A DNA stretch of 64,000 nucleotides from positions 1,240,001-1,304,000 of the forward strand of contig OZ244118.1 in the NCBI GenBank assembly GCA_965215765.1, in the 5' to 3' direction. Position 1 is the first letter of the stretch; every line of letters begins with the position of its first letter. Origin of the DNA: G965212025 sp965215765 (GTDB taxonomy: Bacteria > Pseudomonadota > Gammaproteobacteria > Poriferisulfidales > Oxydemutatoraceae). Below, one piece after another: positions 9,554 to 18,133 of this stretch. The position numbers and the translations under genes were made by a program. The notes under the pieces were generated by a model. That model was not told the DNA's origin. It saw nothing but the letters and a program-made list of their open reading frames with translations, and did no database searches.

Positions 9554-9919
9554 ATGACTTTGAAAGCCACACATAATCGGCCGGCAGGGTACGCACTCCT
9601 GATTGAACGATACCAGTTGAACGTCTTGCCGAACTGGCATACGTCTGCGGTCAGCTCGACCGGCACACTGCGTTCGACCACTCTGGGCGGGCGGGTCGAA
9701 TCCGTCTACCCCTCGTCTTATTGGCACGGAGACAGGACGGGAGATCATCTGGAATTTGCCCTTAAGTACGACGGTGTCAACTTGGGCATCCTGTCGGCTC
9801 TTTTCAACGTGGTTGCAGCGGGTGAGATTACGGATTGGATCGCATCGAAGCCTACCGGGAAATACACACGCAAAATCTGGTTTCTGTTTCCGGGCAGGTT
9901 CTGGATGCTGGTGTCTTGA
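9554..9919 (+). pseudogene. Truncated duplicate of the fic 5' end
   Basis: The first about 111 codons repeat the N-terminus of the full fic gene at 10131 with few changes (MTLKATHNR, then NVLPNWHTSAVS and SYWHGDRTGDHLEF). Past KIWFL the frame leaves homology and stops after ten unrelated residues. The Fic catalytic domain is missing, so no AMP-transfer activity is possible. It retains its own TATAAT (9512-9517) and could still be expressed as an N-terminal fragment. Confidence 0.8.
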
Positions 9920-10088
9920 GATGAAATTGGTATGCGTTTTTATGGAGAAGTGCTGGTTTCTAATCGTTTTTCGTCTTCCAAACATGTTTTTCCAGAATGT
10001 CGCTCTTATTTATCTGTAATTTTACTTGTCAAACAGTTGTCCTGAGGTGTGTTTACAAAATAACTATATTTACGAAATAATGTCCGTA

Positions 10089-10126
10089 TATAATCATTTT
10101 TCGAGAATCATAACAGTTTTTTGAGG
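10089..10126 (+). promoter_or_regulatory. -10 box and ribosome site of fic
   Basis: TATAAT at 10089-10094 lies about 40 bases before the ATG at 10131, and GAGG at 10123-10126 is four bases before it. No good -35 hexamer is visible at 17 bases, so an activator may be needed. The TTTAC(A/G)AAATAA direct repeats just upstream are candidate binding sites. Confidence 0.45.
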
Positions 10127-10130
10127 ATTC

Positions 10131-11639
10131 ATGACTTTGAAAGCCACACATAATCGGTCGGCTGGGTACGCACTCCTGATTGAACGATACCAGTTGAACG
10201 TCTTGCCGAACTGGCATACGTCCGCAGTCAGCACGACCGGCACACTGCGTTCGACCACTCAGGACGGGCGGGTCGAATCCGTCTACCCCTCGTCTTATTG
10301 GCACGGAGACAGGACGGGAGATCATCTGGAGTTTGCCCTTAAGCACGACGGTGCCAACCTGGGCATCCTGTCGGCTCTTTTCAACGTGGTTGCAGCGGGT
10401 GAGATTACGGATTGGATCACCTCGAAGCCTACCGGGAAATACACGCGCAAAATCTGGTTTCTGTATGAACTTCTGACCGGGCGAGAGCTTCCGCTGCCGG
10501 ATCTGAGGCAAGGGAATTACGTCATGCTTCTGGAGCCGGATCGGTACTACACCGTTGTGCCCGGTAGACGCGTACAACGACAGCGAGTCGTCGACAACCT
10601 GCTTGGCGGGAGATCTTTCTGTCCCATCGTTCGGCGCACGGAGAAGCTCGCGGTTATTGAGGGGGTCGATCTGAGCAAGCAGTGCGAAGAGCTCGCCAGT
10701 TCCTATTCGCCTGAACTACTCAGGAGGGCATTGAGCTATCTCTATAACAGGGAAACCAAATCCTCATTCGAGATTGAGCGCGTCAAGCCAAGTGCTTCCC
10801 GGACAGAAAAATTCATCGGCCTGCTTAAGGTGGCAGAGCACAAGGACTTTTGCGAGAAGTCTCTTCTGCTCTCTCTGCAGAACGACATTGTCGACCCGCG
10901 TTTCCAAGATACAGACTACCGGACAGATCAAAGTTACGTCGGGCAGACCATTTCCTGCCAGAAACAGCTTGTTCACTACGTGTGTCCGAAGCCTGACGAT
11001 CTTGCCGATTTGATGGCAGGGCTCCTCGCTGCCCACCAAGTTATGAAAAAAGGTGCGATACCGGCGATTGTCCATGCCGCAGCCATCTCCTACGGCTTCG
11101 TTTTCTTGCACCCCTTTAAGGATGGCAACGGCCGCATTCACCGCTTTCTCATACACAATATCCTGTCCTTGCGTGGTGCAGTTCCGGAAGGTTTCATGTT
11201 TCCGGTTTCCGTCGCCATGCTGAAAAATCCGAAACTTTATGATGATTCCCTGGAGGCGTTCTCTGGTGCGCTGATGCGGCTGGTCGAATACGTGCTGGAC
11301 GATCTCGGCCAGATGACCGTGCCGGGAGAGACCGGCCTTTGGTACCGCTACATTGACATGACAGCCCAGGCGGAGGCATTGGGCGATTTCGTTCTACTCG
11401 CCGTCGAGTGTGAACTGGTGGAAGAGCTTGATTTTCTTGCCAGTTACGACAAAATCAGGCAGGCCATTCAGGAGATCGTGGACATGCCAGACCGCCTGCT
11501 TGATCTCTTTCTCCTGCTTTGCCTGCAAAACAACGGTCGTCTTTCGGGAGGAAAGAGAGAATCTCATTTTAATTTCCTGACCGATGACGAGTTGGCAGAC
11601 ATGGAAAATGCCGTCAAAGAGGGATACACGTGGGACTGA
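10131..11639 (+). CDS. fic: Fic-domain protein (probable AMP transferase)
   Basis: 502 aa. The complete Fic motif HPFKDGNGRIHR lies near residues 327-338, with the catalytic His and the GNGR phosphate-binding loop intact. Fic proteins transfer AMP or another nucleotide part to protein hydroxyls; many act as toxins or regulators. The N-terminal about 190 residues form a family-specific domain, and a helical region with FNFLTDDELADM closes the protein. It converges on the DUF3883 gene with 96 bases between, including a GGCCTG-AG-CAGGCC inverted repeat (11710-11723) that may act as a terminator. The same fic-tail/DUF3883 arrangement recurs at 15.8-17.4 kb. The protein target is unknown. Confidence 0.9.
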   Translation: MTLKATHNRSAGYALLIERYQLNVLPNWHTSAVSTTGTLRSTTQDGRVESVYPSSYWHGDRTGDHLEFALKHDGANLGILSALFNVVAAGEITDWITSKPTGKYTRKIWFLYELLTGRELPLPDLRQGNYVMLLEPDRYYTVVPGRRVQRQRVVDNLLGGRSFCPIVRRTEKLAVIEGVDLSKQCEELASSYSPELLRRALSYLYNRETKSSFEIERVKPSASRTEKFIGLLKVAEHKDFCEKSLLLSLQNDIVDPRFQDTDYRTDQSYVGQTISCQKQLVHYVCPKPDDLADLMAGLLAAHQVMKKGAIPAIVHAAAISYGFVFLHPFKDGNGRIHRFLIHNILSLRGAVPEGFMFPVSVAMLKNPKLYDDSLEAFSGALMRLVEYVLDDLGQMTVPGETGLWYRYIDMTAQAEALGDFVLLAVECELVEELDFLASYDKIRQAIQEIVDMPDRLLDLFLLLCLQNNGRLSGGKRESHFNFLTDDELADMENAVKEGYTWD

Positions 11640-11735
11640 TCTTTGAGTCTGTTGTTGCCGGTCAGCTACCGAGGTATCCACAAGAAGTCGGTTTCGCCTC
11701 TACGAGGTCGGCCTGAGCAGGCCTGCCAACAGCAG

Positions 11736-12587
11736 CTAGCTGAAGCTTGCTTTATAAATTTGGGGTTGCAAGCGTACGTGTTGGTTCACCTCGCCTTCTA
11801 GCCGGAAGATTCTGGGGGACTTTCTAAAGCCATACACTCGATAAAGGCTGAATTGGCCGGCGCGTTCTTTAGAAAATGCGACCTCGTTCTCGCTGATGAA
11901 AAACGGCTGATCCTTGCCGCTAATGGTGGTTTTCACCTCAATAAACAGCTCCTCGTCCTGGCGTGGATTAAACGAGCGAACGTCATAACCCAAGCCATCG
12001 CCCCGCTCGTCGCTACTCCACTCCACTTCCTTTGCTAGGTCGGGTCGCCCTGACTTGTTTAGGCGGTATCGCTCATATTCAATAACAAAGGCCTCACCTA
12101 GTTCACCGAGCTTGCGGTTTTTGTGCTCGCGCTCTGCGTAATTCACTATGTTGGGAAGGTATTTACGCCTTAGTTCCCGTATGCTGGCGATGCGTCTCGG
12201 CGGGTCTAGATCAAGAACCTTGGCCCAGTCGGTTTGAGTTGGAGCAAGGATGTCGGTTGTCTCGGCTACCCGGGCGATGTTCTTCACATTGTCTTGATGC
12301 GCCATCACGTAAGCCAGAACGACTTTCCTGAGTTGCTGCTGGTAGTTGAAACGTGGCCTATAGCCCTGTATGTACGGGAGTCCCATTTCAACCAATATCG
12401 CGCTGATGTTTTGATGCTTAAACTCAATAGAGCCTTCATTACGGTTTGAAAGCTTCGAACCCAGCCCTCGCCTATGTTCCGCTTTGTTGTACCTTTCGCC
12501 GCATAATTCCTGACCGAGCATGGCGAAATAATCGTGCACGATCACCTCGCATTCCAGCTGGCTCCAAGCAGTGCCGCCTCTCAACAT
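11736..12587 (-). CDS. DUF3883 nuclease-like protein, copy A
   Basis: 283 aa. The N-terminal about 95 residues (WSQLECEVIVHDYFAML, GSIEFKHQNISAILVEMGLP) are the helical domain often joined to DUF3883 or HNH domains. The C-terminal about 120 residues are DUF3883, with GELGEAFVIEYERYRL, GYDVRSFNP and FIEVKTT, an arrangement resembling PD-(D/E)xK nucleases (Glu, Asp, E-x-K). It probably binds or cuts nucleic acid in a defence setting. Its C-terminal part is closely similar to the protein at 16408-17388, whereas the N-terminal domains differ, so one copy was made by domain exchange. Confidence 0.75.
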   Translation of the reverse strand: MLRGGTAWSQLECEVIVHDYFAMLGQELCGERYNKAEHRRGLGSKLSNRNEGSIEFKHQNISAILVEMGLPYIQGYRPRFNYQQQLRKVVLAYVMAHQDNVKNIARVAETTDILAPTQTDWAKVLDLDPPRRIASIRELRRKYLPNIVNYAEREHKNRKLGELGEAFVIEYERYRLNKSGRPDLAKEVEWSSDERGDGLGYDVRSFNPRQDEELFIEVKTTISGKDQPFFISENEVAFSKERAGQFSLYRVYGFRKSPRIFRLEGEVNQHVRLQPQIYKASFS

Positions 12588-12594
12588 CTCGCCG

Positions 12595-12830
12595 TGATCT
12601 TGTTCGTCAGGCTCTTGACGTTCTTGAGCATGATTGCCTGAGGTTGTTTCACCTCAACGATGCGAGCGACAAAGCTGAAGTCACGAACAGTGCCAGATTG
12701 CTTAGGGGACATGGTTTCCTGGTGGGCACACTCCCCGGAGTGTTCGCCTGCCCTGTTTGACGGGGTACTTCATCTTCATTTCCTGGCCGAAGTGTTCCAA
12801 ATGGTGCTGGCTAAATCAAGCCTCCCTGTT
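12595..12830 (-). pseudogene. Internally deleted relic of a dcm gene
   Basis: Two stretches match the resident dcm gene: about 12600-12665 corresponds to 8735-8800 and about 12670-12830 corresponds to 9145-9290, including the start region and upstream DNA. The about 340 bases between them in dcm, including the catalytic PCQ motif, are deleted. It lies directly behind the DUF3883 gene and marks an old duplication of the dcm region. Confidence 0.75.
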
Positions 12831-12882
12831 TGCGATTCCAAGGGAGCACCTTCATTTCGTTCTTCCGCGACGTCCATTGAAT

Positions 12883-13381
12883 TTACTCCAATAATTTTTT
12901 GGTGATGCCATTCAAGCGGTTTGAGTCACACTGTACTTCTTTGAGTAGTTGTTCCCAACTGTCAGGTGGATGCTCGCTGTTGAGCATTTTCTCGGAAACG
13001 CGACAGGCGTCGGTTTTACTGCCATAAGTTCTTTTGTTTTTCATTGTTGACCGAGGCAAACACGATAATTTTCGATGCTGAGTCAAATCGGAAAAACAAA
13101 CGATATTGCTGAGCGAATTTGGCGCGAAACCAATGTTTGCGGTCATCTCCCAAAGTTGAGCCTTGTCGGTACTTGGGGATGGGCAGATCTTTTGGGATGG
13201 TTTTAAAGACTGGCTTAGCGATCGCGACCAGTCTTTTGCTGGCGTTCTTTTTTACGTAATTGACCGGGTCTTTGCTTTTTAGTTCTTCTACTTTTTCAAT
13301 GAGCCTGTCAATTTCATCAAGAAGTAGCGAATGAGCGAAAATAGTCCATCCATTGATGACGACATTGGATTGTCGTGGCAA
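12883..13381 (-). pseudogene. yhaV: YhaV-family toxin gene with a late frameshift
   Basis: The first frame (13381-13016) gives 121 residues of a YhaV-type ribonuclease toxin: NGWTIFAHSLLLDEIDRLIE, KDPVNYVKKNASKRL, YRQGSTLGDDRKHWFRAKF and QYRLFFRFDS. It ends early after VNNEKQKNLWQ. The expected C-terminus (RTYGSKTDACRVSEKMLN, then PPDSWEQLLKE) continues in another frame from about 13045 to 12883. A single-base indel in an A-rich run near 13035-13045 explains this. The catalytic core is before the shift, so partial activity cannot be excluded, and a sequencing error is possible. The antitoxin gene precedes it by two bases. Confidence 0.8.
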
Positions 13382-13383
13382 AA

Positions 13384-13689
13384 TTATTCATCCGCATCAT
13401 CAAGAGGAGCATCAAGATCAATATCGATATCGCCGACCAAATTCTGAATGCGAGAAACCAATTCTGGTGTTACTGCTTTCAGACGCTGTGGGTTTTGCTC
13501 AATGTCATTCGCCAAAAACGTTAAAAAACTATCTAAAGCAGGATCGGGCTCGTCTTGATCCGCGCGATACAGCAGTACATTGCCATCAGGTTGGGTGGTA
13601 CGATGCAAATCCTCATGTGCAGCATCTGGCACTGTGGGTTGGTGATTGTCAGCCAGAGTAGATTCGCTTACTAATAATGCATTTGCCAT
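13384..13689 (-). CDS. prlF: PrlF-family antitoxin
   Basis: 101 aa. The end of the protein (DSFLTFLANDIEQNPQRL, acidic tail DIDLDAPLDDADE) matches the toxin-binding part of PrlF/SohA. The N-terminal about 40 residues resemble its AbrB-like DNA-binding domain (ESTLADNHQPTVPD, then PDGNVLLYRA) but appear about six or seven residues shorter than in E. coli PrlF. It neutralises YhaV and represses its own promoter. A GGAGG element six bases from the ATG supports this start. The operator at 13729-13748 fits autoregulation. Confidence 0.8.
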   Translation of the reverse strand: MANALLVSESTLADNHQPTVPDAAHEDLHRTTQPDGNVLLYRADQDEPDPALDSFLTFLANDIEQNPQRLKAVTPELVSRIQNLVGDIDIDLDAPLDDADE

Positions 13690-13728
13690 ATTGAACCTCC
13701 ATAGGGTAAGTTAGGCACATAGTCGAAT

Positions 13729-13748
13729 GGTAATGCGATTGCATTACC
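13729..13748 (-). promoter_or_regulatory. prlF: Palindromic operator in the prlF-yhaV promoter
   Basis: A perfect 8-bp inverted repeat GGTAATGC-AATC-GCATTACC lies about 40 bases upstream of prlF. On the minus strand it sits between a possible -35 TTGATG and a -10 TACCAT spaced by 17 bases, the usual place for an autorepressor such as PrlF. Confidence 0.65.
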
Positions 13749-13771
13749 GCATCAAGTGGGTCTGCTTCAGG

Positions 13772-13996
13772 GCTGCTTGCTGAACTGGATATTCTTGCGA
13801 GTTATGACGAGACCAGGCGGGTCATTCAGGAAATTGTGGACATGCTAGACTGCCTGCTCGATCTCTTTCTCCGGTTCTGCCTGCAAAACAACGGCCGTCT
13901 TTCGGGAAGAAAGAGAAAATCGTATTTTAATTTCCTGAGCGATGGTGATTGGCCGACGTGAAAAAAGCCGCCAAAGAAGGGTATGAAAAGAACTGA
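13772..13996 (+). pseudogene. fic 3'-end relic
   Basis: About 75 codons match the C-terminus of Fic (ELDILASYDETR, CLQNNGRLSGRKRKSYFNFL). A frameshift inside GDWPT separates the last residues, which continue in another frame to TGA at 13996. The catalytic part is missing. The sequence after it does not resemble the fic-DUF3883 spacer. Between here and 14230 I see no gene. Confidence 0.8.
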
Positions 13997-14230
13997 ACCA
14001 AGGATCCTGCGTGAACTGCTGTTAGAGCTATCCTTTGGCTGACACCTAGGCACAGAATTTTTAGCTAGGCGGTGTCGGATGCCAGAAACGCTGTTGGGAC
14101 ATGATTAACCCATCCCTACGGACGACCGCCTTCTCCTGAAACCTGCGTCACTTCCCCCTTACCGGGAAACGACGCAGTCTGTATCGCTTAGCTCAACCCA
14201 AGCAACCACGATGTCTGCATCGCAGGCTCT

Positions 14231-15223
14231 TTAGCGGACCGGAGGTCTCGGAGAACCCGGAGGTATCGGAGGTATCAGACGACTCGGAGGACGCCTCTCC
14301 GGAACCTGGTGCTCAACCTCTTCCGGTTGCTTTATAAGCGTATTCACCACCACGTGCGGCCACTTAAAGCCGTGAAACTCCAAGTCTATCACTTGAGCGT
14401 ACTGTAGCAACGTTTGGGGCGATCCTTTTATCTCCCTCTGCGAAATCCAAAAATCACTACGCAGGTTACAAGTGTGGACGGTATCCGCTACACGTTGGCC
14501 ACTCACCATTTCCGGCGAAGGCCATTTGTTTCCAAAATGAAATACCCAATCCTCAAAGCCCCCTGCTACTCTATCTTGATACCTTTCTCTTAGCCATTTA
14601 AGTGACTTCGTAAAATCCGGCCCGCCCTTTCTATCTATTTCATCCTTTGTTTTTTCGAATTCTTTGTTAATCTTTTCTGGGTCTATGAACGAAGGGATGA
14701 ACCCAGATATGGCATGAGGTCGGGCATCATAAATATCTTTAGCATCTTTAACTTCACCGCGCTTAATCTTCCCTGTTGTTAGCGTGGTATTTGTTGGGGA
14801 AACGGTGGCTTGACGGATGATGGGGGCTTTATCATCTTTCTTTGTATCGCCCTCTTTGTTTATGACGTTCATCAGGAAGTGACCCACTTCCTGATGGAGA
14901 AATTCATGTTTTCCGTCTTCTACTTCTTTATTAGCATCTTCTATGTAGGTTTCGTAGTACTTAGCTAACCAAGAGCCAGCTTCTCCTGTGAGCCCGACAT
15001 TCCTTAGTGGGTCAGGGTCTTTGAGGCTACTGATCTCAAGCGTCTCAAGCATTTGCATATATCTGATCATAAATTTCGCATCGGTGGGTTTGTATGGGGT
15101 GGGTCTGGGCTGAATTATGAAGTTCCAACCTAATTCGGGCATCCATTCACAGTCGAGCATGTTTTTCCAAGTACCTACAAGAAGTTCGAAAATTTGTTTA
15201 GCTGTTTTAGGTTCGGTTGCCAC
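14231..15223 (-). CDS. Uncharacterised protein with lipocalin/heme-binding-like N-terminus
   Basis: About 330 aa, cytosolic by appearance. The first half (QIFELLVGTWKN, GWNFIIQPRPTPY, MLETLEIS, then HEFLHQEVGHFLMNV and PIIRQATVSP) resembles a beta-barrel family annotated as heme-binding or nitrobindin-like; the resemblance is weak and from memory. The second half is charged, and the tail is proline-rich. ATG at 15229 directly abuts AGGAG with no spacer, whereas GTG at 15223 has six bases, so the GTG is the better start. It stands alone between fic relics with no obvious partner. Function unknown. Confidence 0.5.
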   Translation of the reverse strand: MATEPKTAKQIFELLVGTWKNMLDCEWMPELGWNFIIQPRPTPYKPTDAKFMIRYMQMLETLEISSLKDPDPLRNVGLTGEAGSWLAKYYETYIEDANKEVEDGKHEFLHQEVGHFLMNVINKEGDTKKDDKAPIIRQATVSPTNTTLTTGKIKRGEVKDAKDIYDARPHAISGFIPSFIDPEKINKEFEKTKDEIDRKGGPDFTKSLKWLRERYQDRVAGGFEDWVFHFGNKWPSPEMVSGQRVADTVHTCNLRSDFWISQREIKGSPQTLLQYAQVIDLEFHGFKWPHVVVNTLIKQPEEVEHQVPERRPPSRLIPPIPPGSPRPPVR

Positions 15224-15833
15224 TGGCATCTCCTGTGCATTTGGGCACTATTTTTCCAAGGTTTGGTTGTTTGCTCCCCCACCTTGCTGCAAGGCAGCAC
15301 CAATCCCTACTTTGACCCGAAATATCACAATGGATCGGTCATGTCAATGTGGTATGAGCTCATGAAGCTTGCCCGTTGTTCAAGGTCTGTGTGTCAAGTA
15401 GGTGAGCAGGAATCACTAGTGGAGATGCAATGAAAGTCGTCGGCCGCATTTTGCGCGTCAGTGGTGTGCCTTGATCTCGATGCCTGCTCTCAGCGGTCTT
15501 CACATTGTTTGAGAACCGGTGGGTGAACCATGTTGGGCGGAGTGTGTGTAGGTAGGTGGGGTCGAAGTTCTGCCGGTTAAGGTCAATGAAGGTCGCGCCT
15601 CAAGATACCTTTGAACCGTGTCCTGTCTCGCAAGCCGGCTGGCTGGTCTTGTTGACGTTAGGCGTACGCCCTTCGCGTTTGCTGGAAGGGGTAACGATAG
15701 GTCTTGAGAAGTGAGGGTAGGGGGTGGTAGCGAGCTTCGGCTCCCGGATCGTAGTTCAACCAAGTCTGGTTAATTGATCCAATTTGTCGGTGGTGGCTAG
15801 TGCGCAAATCAGCGTGGGGGCGATGAGTTCGTA
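15224..15833. other. Intergenic stretch without a recognisable gene
   Basis: Short open frames here have no recognisable domain. The only clear feature is the junction near 15840, where homology to the fic gene begins in mid-gene. Confidence 0.5.
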
Positions 15834-16310
15834 GTGTTCTTGCGCAGTGCGACCCCGAAAGGTTTCATGTTTCTGGTTTTTGCCGCCATGCTGAAAAATC
15901 GGGAACTTTATGATGGTTCCTTGGAGGAGTTTTCGGGTCCGCTAATGAAGCTGATTGAACACGATCTGGACGCTCTCGGTCGGATGACCGTGTCGGGAGA
16001 GACTAGTTCTTGGTATCGCCACATTGACATGACAGCCCAGGTTGAGGCATTGAGCGAGTTCGTTCGACTCACCGTCGAGTGTGAACTGGTGGAAGAGCTC
16101 GATTTTCTTGTGAGTTATGACGAGACCAGGCAGGCCATTCAGGAAGTCGTGGACATGCCAGACCGACTGCTTGACCTCTTTATCCGGCTCTGCCTGCAAA
16201 ACAACGGTCACCTTTCGGGAAGAAAGAGAGAATCGTATTTTAATTTCCTGACCGATGGTGAGTTGGCCGACATGAAAAAAGCCGCCAAAGAAGGGTATGC
16301 GAAGGATTGA
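15834..16310 (+). pseudogene. C-terminal fic fragment, copy B
   Basis: About 150 codons align with the fic C-terminus from PKGFMFLVFAAMLKN onward (fic residues about 350-502). The segment begins just after the position of the Fic catalytic motif, so HxFx(D/E)GNGR is absent. The frame is open to a stop at the same place as in the intact gene. The 97 bases between it and the DUF3883 copy B match the 96 bases between intact fic and DUF3883 copy A, so the whole convergent module was duplicated. Confidence 0.85.
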
Positions 16311-16407
16311 ACTTTGATGCTGTTGTTGCCAACCAGCCGACCGGAGGATCCAAAAGGAGTCGGTTGCGCCTCTACGAGGTTGGTCTGGGCAGGCCTGTCT
16401 GCAGCAG

Positions 16408-17388
16408 CTAGCTAAAGATCGCTTTATAGTTTTGAGGTAGCAAAAGTACGTGCTGGTTCACCGCCCCCTCCAGCCGGAAGATTCTGGCGCACTCTCTAAA
16501 GTCATACACTCGATAAAGGCTGAATTGGTCGGCGCGTTCTTTGGAAAAAGCGACCTCGTTCTCGCTGATGAAAAACGGCTGGTGTTTGCCACTATTGGTG
16601 GTTTTTACCTCAATAAACAGCTCTTTATCCTGACGTGGATTAAACGAGCGAATGTCATAACCCAAGCCATCGCCCCGCTTGTTGCTACTCCATTCCACTT
16701 CCTTTGCCAGGTCGGGTCGTCCTGATCTGTCCAGACGGTATCGTTCATATCCAATAACAAAGGCCTCACCCAGTTCACCGAGTTTGCGATTTTTACGTGC
16801 GAGCTCTACGTAGTCCACTTTGCTGGGAAGGTATTCATGCCTTGGTTCCTGTACGCTGGAGACGCGTTCCGGCGGTGCCCGGTCAAGAACCTTGCCCCAT
16901 TCCAGCCAGCTCCAGGCAGTGCTGTCTCCCGGAATCTCGCCATGAACTTGTTTGTTCAGATTCTTGAGAAGAGACAACTTGAGTAGTGTCCGTGCCACGC
17001 CGTAGCCGAGCAGCTCAAACAACTCATCATCAAGATAGGCAAAGGCTATGTTGTCGGTAATGACCCCGGTGCCAGTGGCTGTAGAAAGCGTGCCGTAGGT
17101 GCTTACCTTGCCCGGCTTCAGGTGGTGGTGCCAAAAGCCGCTGCTGCGCAGATGAAAAAAGGGCAGATGTGGGTTATTTCTGTCGTTTGGGCCGGCCAGT
17201 CGATTGAAATGACGGGTAAAAGCAGACTTCAGCGGGGTTCCAAAATAGATGCGATTTTTGGTGATGGTGCCATCTTCAATCTGGTCGATGACTGCCAATA
17301 ACATCGCCACTTTGTGAGGGCTGTTTTTTCCACCGCGAGTGTTGAGCCTGAGGTTGGAAAACTGTTGTTCAAAGTTGAGCAAGCTCAT
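16408..17388 (-). CDS. DUF3883 nuclease-like protein with McrA-type N-terminal domain, copy B
   Basis: 326 aa. The N-terminal about 150 residues (NTRGGKNSPHKVAMLLAVID, then LPFFHLRSSGFWHHHL) resemble the N-terminal domain found in many HNH or McrA-like modification-dependent restriction proteins. The C-terminal about 140 residues are DUF3883, nearly the same as in copy A (GELGEAFVIGYERYRL, GYDIRSFNP, FIEVKTT). It may recognise modified DNA with its first domain and cut with its second; that is inference. Its ATG overlaps the stop of the HIT gene (ATGA), so the two are cotranscribed. Confidence 0.75.
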   Translation of the reverse strand: MSLLNFEQQFSNLRLNTRGGKNSPHKVAMLLAVIDQIEDGTITKNRIYFGTPLKSAFTRHFNRLAGPNDRNNPHLPFFHLRSSGFWHHHLKPGKVSTYGTLSTATGTGVITDNIAFAYLDDELFELLGYGVARTLLKLSLLKNLNKQVHGEIPGDSTAWSWLEWGKVLDRAPPERVSSVQEPRHEYLPSKVDYVELARKNRKLGELGEAFVIGYERYRLDRSGRPDLAKEVEWSSNKRGDGLGYDIRSFNPRQDKELFIEVKTTNSGKHQPFFISENEVAFSKERADQFSLYRVYDFRECARIFRLEGAVNQHVLLLPQNYKAIFS

Positions 17389-17792
17389 TGTTTGCTCCAG
17401 TAATCGGCTCTGTCGGGGATGACCCAGCGCACACCGCCACGGGGGTCTTTACCTCGTTCGTGGTAACGCGGGATCACGTGAATGTGCAAATGCGGCACGG
17501 TTTGCCCCGCCGCTGAGCCATCGTTGATGCCAATGTTGTAGCCATCCGGGTGATGAATCTTATCAACAGTGGCTTTGGCTTGATCCAGCAAACGCAGTAA
17601 TGAGAGCTTTTCAGCTTCGGTGGTCTCGAAAAAGGAACCGACATGCCGCTTGGGAATGACCAAGCTGTGCCCATCGCTGACAGGAAATGCATCGGCCATG
17701 AAAAACGCGTACTCGTTTTCGGAAATAATTCGCTTGTGCGCCGGTGTGTTAGCTATTTCGCAGAACGGACACTGCTTGTTGCGCATGCTCAT
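17385..17792 (-). CDS. HIT-family hydrolase (Ap4A-type)
   Basis: 135 aa with a CPFC zinc-type N-terminus (QCPFCEIANTP), DGHSLVIPKRHVGSF and the histidine triad HLHIHVIPRYH near residues 98-108. HIT proteins hydrolyse dinucleoside polyphosphates or nucleotide-protein links. Being cotranscribed with a DUF3883 gene and near fic genes suggests a link to nucleotide signalling or to reversing nucleotidylation, which is inference. The upstream region and first codons are duplicated at 39.6-39.9 kb in front of another gene. Confidence 0.9.
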   Translation of the reverse strand: MSMRNKQCPFCEIANTPAHKRIISENEYAFFMADAFPVSDGHSLVIPKRHVGSFFETTEAEKLSLLRLLDQAKATVDKIHHPDGYNIGINDGSAAGQTVPHLHIHVIPRYHERGKDPRGGVRWVIPDRADYWSKQ

Positions 17793-17975
17793 TTAGTGGG
17801 ATCCGGTTTGGGCGACACGCAGTGCTGCTTGCCAGCTACAAGCTAATTTGAGCACTTTGGTTTCCTTGCGAGTTTTTTGTACATGGGCAGGCTCTCATCA
17901 TAGCCAAAATAACCTTGAAGCAGCTACCGCCGTCATCGAGTGTCCGCCCAATCCATTACCGGTAGCAAGCGGTGG
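17793..17975 (-). repeat. HIT upstream region, also present at 39692-39875
   Basis: About 180 bases upstream of the HIT gene recur with few differences at 39692-39875; shared landmarks include CTAATTTGAGCACTTTGGTT and CAATCCATTACCGGTAGC. The region probably carries the HIT promoter, but no strong hexamer pair is evident. The remaining bases to 18133 hold no gene. Confidence 0.8.
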
Positions 17976-18133
17976 CGGCCATAAGCTGTGGTATTGTCAG
18001 GGATGGGTTGAAGGTTAAGTCTCATGCAGAGACGACCTTTTCTGTCGAGAAGGTTGATAAGTTTTTTCGGTTGCGTTGTGCCGACCTTCAACTTGGAGAG
18101 GGGCAACGCTCGAATAATCAATGAGGGATAGGT

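Larger units (their letters stand above)
9374..10467. repeat. Tandem duplication of the fic promoter region and 5' end
   Basis: A block of about 546 bp (9374-9919) is repeated directly after itself (9920-about 10467). Each copy starts GATGAAATTGGTATG, contains an AT-rich leader with TTTTTCCAGAATGT and ends within the fic coding region. The second copy carries about 31 extra bases before the ATG, including two direct repeats TTTAC(A/G)AAATAA. The first copy is cut off after about 110 fic codons. Confidence 0.85.

Noticed and set aside
10053..10577. A 174-codon minus-strand frame, with a similar one at 9482-9985
   Set aside because: Both are antisense to the duplicated fic 5' end; they look alike only because the DNA is duplicated.
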